Below are positions 31,292 through 42,019 of a stretch of DNA of 64,000 nt, piece after piece (position 1 is the stretch's first letter; every line of letters begins with the position of its first letter). The notes below the pieces were generated by a model, which saw only the letters and a list, made by a program, of their open reading frames with translations, searched no databases and had not been told where the DNA came from. This stretch comes from Gnetum montanum. Lineage: Eukaryota > Streptophyta > Gnetopsida > Gnetales > Gnetaceae. Location: assembly GCA_015680685.1 (NCBI GenBank), contig MNCI01009275.1, positions 51,803 to 115,802 of the forward strand, in the 5' to 3' direction. The translations under genes and the position numbers were made by a program.

Positions 31292-33039
31292 TGTTGCAAC
31301 TGAAAACGTCAGCGGTTGGAAAAAAAAAGTCGAGGGGTTAACGAATGTGACAGTTCCAACCTTGTATCCGTGGGAGCATGGTGCTGGGTGTGTGTAAACA
31401 CGGGGTGCCCTGAATGGTCTGGTCGATCAGACAGGGATTTATGTCGACATCGATATAGCCTTTTGCAACGTAAATAATGCGAAATGTGAGGTAATGCTTA
31501 CAGGTAAATAAACTGGGAGAGAAACTGTGAAAGTGCAACAGTAATACGAAATAATGCTTAAAGATGAACAAAACAGGAAATAAAGTAGAGAAATGAGACA
31601 ACAAATAAGGGTTAAGGTAAAGTATGATTAGAAACATGCACCACTCCAAACCTACAAACTCGTTTGGTCAAGATGGATACAATTGACTGCATAGTGTGAC
31701 AGAGTGCAGAGGTCTCAAGAGCAACCGAGGTGTGTCAGAGAAGAGAAAGAGCTTTGCGCTCAGACACGGTCTTCATATACAAACAATGCAGGGTTCTACC
31801 AAGATGGTAGAATGGATATGGGGATCTCAGTCGGAAGAGCTCTCTATCTCTAGTGTTAAACAAAAGACTTTGATTATTACAATGTCGACCAGAGAGGAAG
31901 TCTTTGTTTCAGAATTTCAAAAAAAAGTCCCCACTACTTGGAAGCTGCTTGCTTCCAGAAAGATGCGAACTCTTTTAAAATTGCCAACTTTTTCACTTGC
32001 TGAATTTTCCCAATTGCAGGTATCTTTTCTTTTTTTTTTTTGTCAAAAAATCGTCGACATGTTACATGTTGTTTGCCAAGATATTTATAGGGCTGAAGGT
32101 AAGGAAAAAAAACAATTTTGAATGCTACATGCTACAGGCCTGTGCCATCTTTCTGGTGCTACTTGAGCCATCTGTGACCGTTGGGCTTACAAGACCATTG
32201 TGATGCAAATTTTCCATGCAATAACTACGATCTACCATGCCATAATCGCATCGTCAGCGTTTGGAGACGTGTGCCAATGGTTCAATTAGGTGGAGTGCAT
32301 TAATGTCATGTAACCACCTCTTTGCCTTACTGTGCTTTGTGACGTAGCATGCTCGGGGTAGCATAGCACCTTATCGCGTGTTTTGCTATTTGTTATACGC
32401 TTGCTACGCTATGCTATGCTATGTAGCGTAGCAACTTGCCTTGGTCACAAGAGTTTTGCCGATTTGCAAACCATTCTCCTATGATGCAAGTTTTGTGAAC
32501 TCTTTCGTCTTAGCCTTTCGAATTGCCTTTTGTCTCTTTCATAGGATTGCTACGCCTTGCTGCACCATGTAGCTCAACATAGCATAGCAGCAGACATAGT
32601 CCGCCGCTTCCTGACGAAAGAAGGAAATCATCGCAGAACTCGAAATTGGACGAGGGGAGTGGGTAGTGAAGTCATTGCCATGCTATGCTGTGTTACGTCA
32701 CATAGCATGGCACTTTGTTCCACCATTGTCTTCTGAAGCTCGCTACGCTACATAGCGTAGCAGGCTTCGTGACTTAGAAAACTTGTCGAACTGTTTCTTA
32801 TGCATCCAGGATGCTGTCGTCGATTCTACATGCTATTCTTGAGCAGGCTGCCGGCTATTTAGGCTACTTTGGTGGGCGGGTAGGATGGTATAGAACCTGT
32901 CCATGCTCAAAGTAGAAAATTTTCCGAACTGGCCAACCTGGACTCAGAGCGTTCTTCTCTTGATGAATTGTCATCGTGCTGTGCGGACTGCAAGATCCTG
33001 GTGAGGCCAGGATAACCCTGCATTTTTTAGGGTGTTTCA
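31292..33039 (-). repeat. LTR of element I (right, 5' LTR of the minus-strand element)
   Basis: Partner of 14477-16231. The two copies differ mainly by C/T and G/A transitions. TATA box at 32081-32090 (minus). The open frames at 31338-31649, 31696-32121 and 31997-32203 are shadows in the LTR. Confidence 0.93.
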
Positions 33040-33044
33040 ATGGG
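33040..33044. repeat. Target site duplication ATGGG, right copy (element I)
   Basis: Matches 14472-14476 exactly; the B integrase sequence resumes after it. Confidence 0.92.
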
Positions 33045-33720
33045 ACCTAGAATTCAATAGGCAACACTACTTTAGATCCATACACAAGACTATGGTGTTT
33101 TACCTATTGCAGTTCTGCATGTTGTGTAGTAGGCCCAAAGTGCATAGACTAGATGCTCGTGCCATCATTGCTTGCTATTGCTAAGCATCTTCTTTAGAAG
33201 GTTGACGATGACCTTATTTGTGGCATCCACTTGGCTATTTTCCTGAGGGTAGTACGGTGATGAAAAGGAGTGTTTGATGTTGAAGTTTTCACAGAAGGCT
33301 TTAGTTTCTGCACTACTAAATTGTGGCCCATTATCTGTGACTATAGTCATAGGGAGAACAAATTGGGTCACTATATTTTCCAAAATGAATTTGCAAAATT
33401 GTTGAGATGTGATCTTCCTAAGGGGAATAGCTTCTACCCACTTCATGAAATACCCAGTTGTGGTAATAATGAAGCTATGTTCTGCAGAAGACTTAGGCAT
33501 TATAGGCCCTATGATATCTAATCCCCAACATTGAAATGGCCATGTGATTTGTGTAGTATGTAGCTCAGTTGGTGACACATGCATTAGATTTCCATGGCAT
33601 TGACATACATCACATGTCTTAACCTTGGAGATGCAATCACGTTCCATATAAGGCTAGTAGTAGCCTAGACATCTTATTTTTGCCACCATTGCCCTAGGAG
33701 CTATATGCCCTCCACATAGT
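33045..33720 (-). pseudogene. Integrase N-terminal and core part of element B (first half of the split gene)
   Basis: A zinc module is recognisable near 33715-33580 (CGGHIAPRAM; CDVCQC). The 160-codon open frame at 33165-33647 holds the core: CWGLDIIGPI (Asp), TIVTDNGPQF (Asp) and, where a Glu is expected, QENSQVDATNK has Asp. The frame then passes LKKMLSNSK, a stop, and a PYNL-like block, and ends at the ATGGG duplication, continuing at 14476. The Glu-to-Asp change in the DDE triad would be expected to weaken catalysis if it predates pseudogenisation. Confidence 0.87.
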
Positions 33721-33839
33721 CCCTCATGAACTTGATCAATGATGCTTTGTGCTTCCCTACCACTAACATAAGTTAACAGTATCCTATCATAATATCTATG
33801 GCATAAAGCACTGTCACCTATGAGGATGTACTGCCATGC

Positions 33840-34450
33840 TCATTTTTGTACTGCATCTTTTTGAGCAGATGTTAGGTTTTGTGGAGGCTTGCCATGTTGA
33901 AGGTATGCTTTGATGTCATCATACCATTCTTGAGCATGTGTTGCACTTATAAACATGATACTTGTTGTGTGAATGATAGGGTTGGTACACTCCACTATTG
34001 AAGTGGGTAAAGTAGCAAACATAGTTGGTGATATGCTTAAAGCTAATGTGGCCAATGCATCGGCTATAGCATTTTTTTTGTGGGGAATGTGTTAAACATC
34101 TAAGGTTACAAATTGTTTCAATAAGTGTTTTGCTAGATCATAGTAAGACTGTAAGTGTTGTGCTTTACAAGTGTAGATCTCTATGACTTGGTTAATGACC
34201 AGCTATAAATCTCCTTGGATTGCTATATTTTGAATGCCTAACTCCTAAGCTACTAGAATGCCCCTAAGGAGACCTTAGTATTCCACTACATTATTTGTAC
34301 AAAGAAACACAAAGTGGTATGCAAAAGGGCAAATCTCTCTAGAGAGAAATGTGATAATGGCTACAGTGCTACCACCTTGCATGGTTGAAGCATCATCAAA
34401 GTGTAAAATGACCTCAAAATTTGTAGGTACCTAGCTTACATTTCTAACAT
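33840..34450 (-). pseudogene. Second, archaeal-type RNase H of element B
   Basis: HFDDASTMQGGS near 34400 marks the start with the first catalytic Asp. TNNVVEY near 34295 carries the Glu, VINQVIEIYTCKAQHLQ near 34190 follows, and IPHKKNAIADALATLA near 34060 keeps the final Asp. A 71-codon open frame (33840-34055) covers the C-terminal linker, which continues to 33721 without a domain. Several stops. It corresponds to 18738-19345 in element I. Confidence 0.82.
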
Positions 34451-34549
34451 GATCGTCCAGGAATTTGGGATTTATCGTTTCTTGGTCATTGTAGGTAAAG
34501 GCATGAGTTGTGTGGCTATTGCTTGACCTTTTTTTGGATGACTGCACTA

Positions 34550-36160
34550 TGTAGTGCAGGTCAAACTCCATGATTATTGCTTTCCATCTAGCTATTCCAC
34601 TACTTTCATATATGCTGGTTGTGATGGCCCAGAGTATGTTACTCTTGCAAATGATGTTGACTTGACTATGAAACAGGTAGTGTCTCCATTTTTTGAGTGC
34701 AAAAACTCAGGTAAGACAATTTTTCTCCACATCATTGTATTTTTCCTTGTGAGCTATTAGTGCATGGCTTAGGTAGTAAACAAGAATTTTAGAACCATTG
34801 TCTCTCTTTTGATAGAGCAAGGTAGCAATGGACGTATCTAAAGTTGCAAGGTAAATGTAGAAAGGCTTATCTCTTTATGGAGGATAGATGGTTAGAAGAT
34901 AAACCAACTTCTTTTTTAGGTTGTCAAATGTTCTTGGCATTGGTTTTTCTATTCAAAGTTGACTCCTTTTTTGAGTGGGTGTTGCATTATGTGCAACTTA
35001 TTAGTCAACCTCGTGATAAACCTTTGTACGAATTGTACTCTACCTTGCAATCCACGTAGCTCTTTAAGGTTTGTGGGTGGTGGTAAGTTGATAATAGCCT
35101 TGACTTTTTCTAGGTCTACACATATTCCTATTTCTAATACTACAAAGCCTAACATGCACCTTGTTTTAACACTAAAGACACACTTTTTGGGATTAAGGCA
35201 AAGGTCATGCTTACAGCAACGTTTAAGAACAAGGTTCAAGGCATTTGCATGATTAGGAGCTTTCTTGACCTTGAATATTATATCATCAACGTAGTCATTT
35301 AGTTGTTCTATAAGATAGTCACTAAAGATGTAGGTCATCGCACATTGGTATGTTGCTCTAACAGTTTTAGTCCAAAGGGCATCATCATATAACAAAACGT
35401 CCCCCAAGGGTTCATGAAAGTAGTAGTAAGTTGGTGTTTTAGGTTTATGTGAATTTGGTTATATCCTAAGAATCCATCCATGAAGGATAACAAGGCATGA
35501 CCGGCTGTAGTATCAACAAGTTGATCAATACTAGGTAATGGGAAATCATCCTTGATGGTTGCCTTGTTTAAATCTCGAAAGTTTATGTAGATGCATATAC
35601 CCTTGGTTTTCTTAGGAACAACTATGATGCTTAAGACCCAGTCTACATAGTCAACTGTGTAGATGAACCTAACTTGATAAAGTTTAGTGATTTCATCATG
35701 GATGGACAACACAATTTTGAGCTTGATTTTACGAGCTTTTTGTTTGACTGGCTTGACATGCAGATCTAAAATAATGTTATGTTGGATTATACGTGGGTCT
35801 AGGCCTGACATGTCTTCATAAGACCATGCTAATACCTTGATATTATCATTAAGGACTCTAGAGATACTCTGTTGGATTTGAGGCTCTAATAAAGAGCTAA
35901 GCTTCAACATTCTTGCTTCACCTTTACATGTTGTTACAAGGATTTTGATGAGTGGATCCTTAGTTACGTCACCTGCTTCTAGGTTTAGAGCTTCAACTAG
36001 ATGTTTTGGCCAATCTAGTAACATTTGTAAGGATGCTATGTTGGGGTTAAAAGGAGGCGATTCGAAGTCCAAAAGCTCTGTGTTCATGCATTTCATGAGT
36101 CTGCCATAAGGTCCAGTCAAGATTAAAGGCAAACAAAGATCCTCGTGTATACTCATTTTC
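34550..36160 (-). pseudogene. Reverse transcriptase plus RT-linked RNase H, element B
   Basis: A 273-codon open frame (35335-36156) starts at an ATG and contains VLAWSYEDMSGLDPRII, DLNKATIKDDFPLPSIDQL and SFMDGFLGYNQI. A +1-type shift near 35350 leads to the 152-codon frame 34949-35407 with NDYVDDIIFKVK (polymerase box) and LGFVVLEIGICV. The RNase H part (34560-34948) reads YLATLDTSIATLLYQK-like and YYLSHALIAHKEKYN-like in frame-shifted pieces. The start is placed at 36156 because an intergenic spacer with a promoter on the other strand begins beyond it. Same arrangement as element I. Confidence 0.9.
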
Positions 36161-36283
36161 TGGAACGATCCTACAAAATAACCAAAAAACCATCAAGTGG
36201 TACCTGTCTAATAAAGAAAAATGAAGTAGAATGCATAAACTAAGGAAAATAGTCCTATAAAAGGTAACTATGCAGTATCTCAA

Positions 36284-36472
36284 AATTTCCAGTTTAAGGT
36301 ATTAGCAGTCCATGCTATGTGTAAAGTATAAAACTAAGCAAAATTTGAAAGGCTTGAAGTAGCATCCACTATGGGGCTAAACTAAACATTCATTGAATAG
36401 CTAGAAAAAATGTAAAAAACTTCAAAATGTGATAAGCCAAAAAGAAGTTAGAAATTTGTTTGTAACTTTGGG
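36284..36472. other. Spacer between RT and the antisense promoter, element B
   Basis: Contains one decayed hairpin unit (CCAGTTTAAGGTATTAGCAG, 36291-36310). Nothing else recognised. Confidence 0.4.
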
Positions 36473-36588
36473 TGTTATGCTGCATAGGACATGGGATGTT
36501 CTGTGTTACATGCAGGACACGAAACATTCTGCGTTATGCACGGGACACAAAGCATCCCATGTTACGCATGGGACATAGGACATCCCAA
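36473..36588 (+). repeat. Four tandem 28-bp repeats upstream of the antisense TATA box, element B
   Basis: Units built on TGTTACGCATGGGACAC followed by AAACATCCC: 'tgttatgctgcataggac...', 'tgttacatgcaggacacgaa', 'cgttatgcacgggacacaaa', 'tgttacgcatgggacatagg'. They end about 30 bases before the TATA box, a promoter-proximal position. Confidence 0.7.
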
Positions 36589-36616
36589 AAAGGTGGAATG
36601 GTGTATAACCCTGGAG

Positions 36617-36630
36617 GGTATAAATAGGGG
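36617..36630 (+). promoter_or_regulatory. TATA box of the antisense gene, element B
   Basis: Ggtataaatagggg on the + strand, a textbook-like TATA context, lies about 150-250 bases before exon 1. The corresponding place in element I has CCATAAATAGG. Confidence 0.65.
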
Positions 36631-36875
36631 TTTACCCATGGTAAACCTATCATTTTCACTATCAAAGCTAATAGTCTAGAGCATAGCGTGATCTAGAGCA
36701 GAGCGTAGCACCTGCAAAGCATGACAACTGACAAACTAGAGCTTGATAGCAGAACAATGGTGTGTAGAAGTGAGCATAGACATCTTAGCCTGGCCAATGT
36801 GGACCAAAGTGAGCGCACCCTATGGCATATTCCTAGGGCACACATTAAGGAATGTTAGGAGGCACCATCTGCCAG

Positions 36876-37785
36876 GTAGGCCATCATGCTGCTTTCATTT
36901 TTTTTGTATGTTTACACCTTAGGGTTTTTGGGGCAACTTGCCCTAAGTGGGAATCGTTGTTGTCACTACCTCGGTCATGGCCAGTGCACCATGATTTTTG
37001 TGGCCACCGTAGCCACCGTGCCATGGCTACTGTCCTTGCCATGGTCATCATGTTGTGGTTGCTACTACCACCACTGTGGTTGGACATGGCATAGGGGTTT
37101 TAGATCACCTATTTTGGATTATAGCAATAGGTAAGGGTTTTGTTAGACTTTTGGGTGCTAGGTGGAGTAGGGTGAGATAAAGGATTTTTTGTGTCCTGCG
37201 CAATGGTATAGAATGGGGTTTCACGTGTTCCGTTTAGCGTAGTGCGTGGGTAAGGGTTTTGGCACTTTGCATTCTGTGCTGCATAAAAGGGGTTTCTTGT
37301 GTGTCCCATGTGGTGGAACAAGGCAAAGGTTTTGTAGGTGTCCTGAATTAGGTTTTAGGCCCTATGGCATCCTTGATGATGTAACTAGAAATTTGGAAAA
37401 ATTTTGCATTCTGTTGCTACGCTCCTTGGGAGCATGGCTAAGACTTTGTACATTTTTCTTCAAATTTTTCTGAGTTATGTACAATTGCTACACTACATGG
37501 GATTCTCAAAATGGAAAAGATTCCATTCAATTTCTTGTCCTATAGTTTTTGCGCTCCATGGGAGCATGACAGATACTTAGAAAATTTTTTTCTTCAAAAC
37601 TAGCATGCTCTACGAGAGCGTGACTAACACTTGGAAAATTTTTTTCTTCAAACCTATCATGCTCTATGGCAGCGTGACCAACACTTAGAAAAAATTTTGA
37701 AAAAAGTTTTCTTTTTTTGTGTTGTTTGTTAACTACTTTTTTTGGCCCCTTTTTCAATACTAACATTTTCATTATGACAATGCAG
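36876..37785 (+). other. Intron 1 of the antisense gene, element B
   Basis: A 910-base intron with donor gtaggcc and acceptor acaatgcag; in element I it is about 510 bases. The open frames inside it (36852-37134, 37109-37321, 37246-37473) are not conserved. It holds the 54-bp repeats at 37556-37707. Confidence 0.55.
37556..37707. repeat. Three 54-bp repeats sharing motifs with the B LTR
   Basis: Units carry catgctctacgagagcgtga, then ctaacacttggaaaattttt and ttcttcaaa. The block ACTTAGAAAATTTT and the GAGCGT word also recur through the B LTRs (11270-12140, 47400-48290). Confidence 0.7.
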
Positions 37786-40700
37786 GGTTATGCTGAACCC
37801 AGTCCTCATTGTAGTTGAGCTTGTAGGGATCTTATGTTGTATAAGCTCCCCTATGCCAAATGTCCCTGCATCACATGCACAAGTAGGAGACTAGGCGGTC
37901 TAGTTCTAAGAGGATGCATAAAAATCTTAGAATTCCTACTTCACTACTTTAGCGTTATGATGTGGTCACACTTGTCTACTGAAGTAGTAGGCATCCTAGT
38001 TGAGACATTATTGCCTAGGGCAAACTGAGGCATTTGGAAATTCATGATGGATGGACTTACTGAGGGCGAAGGGGCAGGGGGCTCAAATCAGTGTTCAAAA
38101 GGCCTAAGACCCTTGTCTTGGATTTGGAAAATGGTAGAGTTTAAATGCTACCATAAATACAATACTTTATTTGTTGCTCGCCATGTGAGCACAACCTTTC
38201 AAAACCCACCTAGGACCATTTACTGTGCTGGAGGGTGAGTTCTATTAGGATGATAAAAATTTCATTTTGTTTGCTTTGTATGATATGCTTATTGCCATTT
38301 TATCTATTTCCAAATTTGTGGTTGATAAGGATGGCCTCCATGATAGAAAAGGGATGTTAGCCTTAACCTAGACAATGCTACGAGAGTTCTCATCTATTGA
38401 GAATATACGTGCTGGCATCATAGAGCAATTGGAGGAAGATATGATAACTTACCTGATCAAATATTCCAAATCCTACATAAAATGTCAGGATCTTGGGTGG
38501 TTAGATGGTGAGTGGGCATCTGGCCTGATACCCATTGTGGAAGAAGTGTTAATTCAAGTACCATCATTCCCCACACCATTTGCGATAGGTGAGTTATGTT
38601 ATTTATTTAGTGTATTTTTGTGCATGGCTCTCCTCTTTTTTATGTTTCAATCCCTTTGCTGATTTTATTTTTTTACTATAGTTGCCGCCAAGTGCAAGGA
38701 GGTCATAGTGATCGTCTTAGGATAGATTGAGGCCAACCTTCTTTTTAAATATGGTGAGGTTGACGATTCACAACCTTGGTTTTGCCATGAGGTCCCAGCA
38801 ATAATTTCCCAAAATGTTTAAAAGTTTGAGCTTATGGACCTTTTTTTGGCCGTAAACCCAAGTATCTCGTTAGCGGAAATGGTTGCCTTTGTTGACTCGT
38901 TTACAGAAAGTGTCGACTGCTTTTGCATGTGAGTTCACAACATGTGGGTGGTCTTTGAGATCACTGATGATCTTTTTTCAAATCTCTTTGGTATCCCCTT
39001 TGATGGTTTAACTGTGGTAAAAAAGAATAGCAAGGATCTAAACCATTGAAGAGACATTGAAGAATGGTTGGGCACTAATAAAGATTACAAGGGCATTTAC
39101 ATGAAAAAAGTCAGATTGAAGGTTGCCCAGGATATCTATCCCATCTTCTAAGCTCGTGCTTTCCTCAAGCTACTTTTTCAAGAAAATTTTCTTGGGGTAG
39201 AGCAAGCTTAGATCATGAGGGATGTGATGAAGGAAGGGATTCGATACAACTAGGCTAGATACCTTGCGGATGGCTTACGTGCTGAGATGATCAAACTACG
39301 CAACAAACTTTAGGCATGTTCTCAGGTTCACTTTGCATTTTTTATATCATGTTTGTGTATATTTGTAGAATTTTTGGTGGTTCATGAAAATGAGATATGG
39401 GTGGTGCAAGATTGCACCCAAATATCCAAACCATGGATCTGCCATATATTCTATACAACTATTGCAAGACCCTTTGGAGACCATTGGTGCGTCCTTTTCA
39501 ATGACCACCAAGGACCAAGTGGGACCATCCTTCCATGTGCGTGATAGTCTAGAGAGGCTCCTCCCATCCACATGGGCAATGTAGTGAGGGGGCATGTGTT
39601 ATTACTGAGACAATGAAGTCAAAATTTCAAATCAAAAAGCCTTGTCTCGGAGAGATACCTCCGCACACAATCGAAAAAAAGGGTAAGAGGCTATGCATCA
39701 GAGTCCATAATGTGTGATCTAAGTTTGCCAATAAGTATGCCTCAGTTAGCATATTTTTTGCTTATTTCCTCTTCTATTTTTGTACATATATATGGTAAAC
39801 AAGTGTTTTGACCCTAGCTTATGCATCATAGACGAGGAGGAGGCCTCTACAGTCGAAGAAGAGGCCCCTACTGTAGAGCAAACGACCCTTGTCGTAGAAG
39901 AGGAGGCCCCTGTTGTAGAAGAGGAGGCCCCTACCAAAGAGGATCCTTTTGCAGAAAATGTTCCATAGCCTGAGGAACATATGATAATTGAAGATGTTGC
40001 CGCACTCTTAAGGTAGCTTGAAGAAGAGGGGTTGCATTTTGAGGATTGTGAGTTTGATGGTTTGGTTGATGACGTGCAAATGGGTGATCCCCCCGCTCTC
40101 ACTCTTGAGGGTTTATGGGGTAGGAGCTTTGCATTGCCATTTATATTATGCTCTTCCTTTCCCTCTTTTCTCTCATCCTCTTCTCTTTTCTTTTCCCTTT
40201 TGTCCCCCCCCCCCACCCCCACTTTTTTTGTTTTCTAGTGATGCTAACCTACCTTATCCTGCAGCGGGTAATGTTTTCTCCTAAGGTCCTAAATCATCAA
40301 CCACCTTCCACCTACAACCATGGGTAGACATCCTAGACAAGTTTTCTTTTATGGAGGGGATAGTGGATGATATGATTAATCATCTAAAGCAAATAGAGCT
40401 TGAGATAGGTATATACTTGGGTTATTGTGTTTTTTTTTTCTTTTTTTGTTTCGTTTTCACTTTTATCTCCTAAGCAACATTTTCTCTCTTTGATGTAATA
40501 GCCTTACAACTTAAATGGGACCCAAGAAGGGTAGTCGAAAGTTGATGTTGTGCCTGAGCTTCCTCCTAAGGTATCAAAGGTGCCTCACCATATATATGAT
40601 GAGGCAAGAAAATGCATACTACACTCAACATTATTGTTGTAGGAGTGTAGGCATATCAATGAGGACTTCTGGAAGTGAGTTCAAAAACTTGAGATGAGAA

Positions 40701-41482
40701 AGTAAGCTAGGTAACTTGACTAGAGGACTTGTAGTCATAATATGACCTTTTGATGGCCCACGATAAGCCAAACAGTAGCTAACACATGGCCATGATTGAT
40801 TATGCCAAATATTGGTCAACTGTGAAGGGCAAGGATGAAGCTACATGCGAGGTAATCAAGTAATTCCTACAAATGGATCTCCTAGCCCAAAATAACTAAG
40901 ATTGAAAAGATTATAGCACCAAGGTGTATGAATGGGGGCAAGTGCAAAAGAATCACAAGCATTAGTACAAAATGAAACATGCTACCTACCGCAAAAAATA
41001 TAGAGATGAGTCAATAGAACGTCAAGGTTGCAAATTATTCCTTGATGCAATTGGTGCCACCCAAGCTTATAATAGATTTGTGAAGCACCTGGTAGTTAGT
41101 GAGTCCCTAGAGAGGGAAATGAGCATGCCTTCTGGGAAGACCACATTTGCTACATTTTCTCTAGGGCCACCTGTATGGACGACTGTGGAGAAAGGAAAGA
41201 TCTTAATAGGTGTTGATTTAGGAGAGGAGGACTAGGTGAATATGACAGATGAGGAAATCCTCTAACACATAGAGTCTGGCCTCAACAGGATGCCACCAGA
41301 CATGCATGCAGGTCCATCTCAGGTTGGTTAAGTTTACTTTATTACGATTTATTTCATGATAGCTTCATATGTTATCCTTCTTCCTAATTAGTTTATTGTT
41401 TTGTCTTTGATTTGTATAAGATCCAAATGATGATGCAAGACCTATCAGAGCAGTGAATAAGGATAGAGGGGAGGAGCCATAG

Positions 41483-41648
41483 TCTATACATTGATGTTTT
41501 AAAATGTTTGAAATATAGCCCCATCGTTGGGTAATTTGTTACTTTGAAAGTGGATGCCATCTTGAACCATGTATTTCATTTACAATTTTAATAAAAATGC
41601 ACAATTCGTATTTTATTTCTTTTGCTTGGGATTTCTGTTGATGTAATT
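41483..41648. other. 3' flank of the antisense gene, element B
   Basis: AT-rich; contains 'aataaaaatgcac' near 41590 on the + strand, a possible polyadenylation region for the antisense gene. Confidence 0.35.
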
Positions 41649-41900
41649 AGGCCCATTTTGGGCCCCAAGTGATAGTTTAAGACCATTCTGGGCCATGATA
41701 TAGTTTAAGGCCATTTTGAGTCATGCTATAGTTTTAGGCCATTCTGGGCCATGCTATAGTTTAAGGACATTTTGAGTCATGCTATAGTTTTAGGCCATTC
41801 CAGGCCATGGTTAATTATAAGAGAGAGTCAGTTGCCAGTTTTAGGCCTTGGCAGGCCATGCGATAGTTTAAGGTCATTCTGGGCCAGGGTGATAGTTAAA
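41649..41900. repeat. 28-bp hairpin-unit array between convergent genes, element B
   Basis: Units at 41673, 41701, 41729, 41757 and 41785 are exactly 28 bases apart, with further ones at 41836 and 41864. Form: TAGTTTTA-GGCC-ATTCTG-GGCC. Perfect pairs occur at 41649-41664, 41736-41749, 41792-41805 and 41844-41857. A 28-base period cannot encode an in-frame peptide repeat. Confidence 0.85.
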
Positions 41901-42019
41901 CAAAGCATGACTAACGTGGAAAGTAAACATAATGCAAAATCAAAACTATACAAACAAAAATACTAAAGACAAAAGACCTAAAGGAGTACATTAGGGACAT
42001 GCCCTAATCACATAGATAT

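Larger units (their letters stand above)
14477..33039 (-). mobile_element. Tat-like Ty3/gypsy retrotransposon I, nested in the integrase gene of B
   Basis: Full-length minus-strand element of 18.6 kb: LTRs at 14477-16231 and 31292-33039, target duplication ATGGG, PPT at 16232 and a PBS-like site at 31268-31291. The internal order is the same as in B: leader repeats, gag, protease, opposite-strand gene (21.8-26.2 kb), RT-RNase H, archaeal-type RNase H, integrase, repeat array, 3' UTR. Its proteins match B's at a level suggesting sister families rather than copies of one family. It must be younger than B. Frames are longer than in B but still broken. Confidence 0.93.
36780..41482 (+). pseudogene. 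Antisense eight-exon gene of element B
   Basis: Homologue of 21855-26240. Exon ends: exon 1 to 36875 (start codon decayed; donor gccag/gtagg), 37786-38234, 38314-38588 (acceptor AA instead of AG), about 38683-39681, 39832-40110, 40265-40408, 40502-41322, 41421-41482. Exon 2 has LIVVELVGILCCI and EFLLHYFSVMMWS, matching LIVLDMEGVLCHV and QFLLNHFSLMVWS of element I. The late acidic pair is Ala-Arg (LFVARHVSTTFQNP). Exon 3 retains FVVDKDGLHDRKG. Exon 4 matches through EFLVVHENE. Exon 5 is an acidic repeat (VEEEAP several times). Exon 7 keeps an 87-codon open part (40972-41235). More stops than in I, as expected for the older host element. Confidence 0.78.

Noticed and set aside
40204-40220. C-rich run (ccccccccccccaccccc) as a possible functional element
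   Set aside because: Lies in the polypyrimidine stretch of an intron of the antisense gene in B; simple low complexity.
39746-40222. 158-codon minus-strand ORF opposite exon 5 in B
   Set aside because: Reverse reading of the acidic repeat and of an intron; the counterpart in I differs in frame and content.
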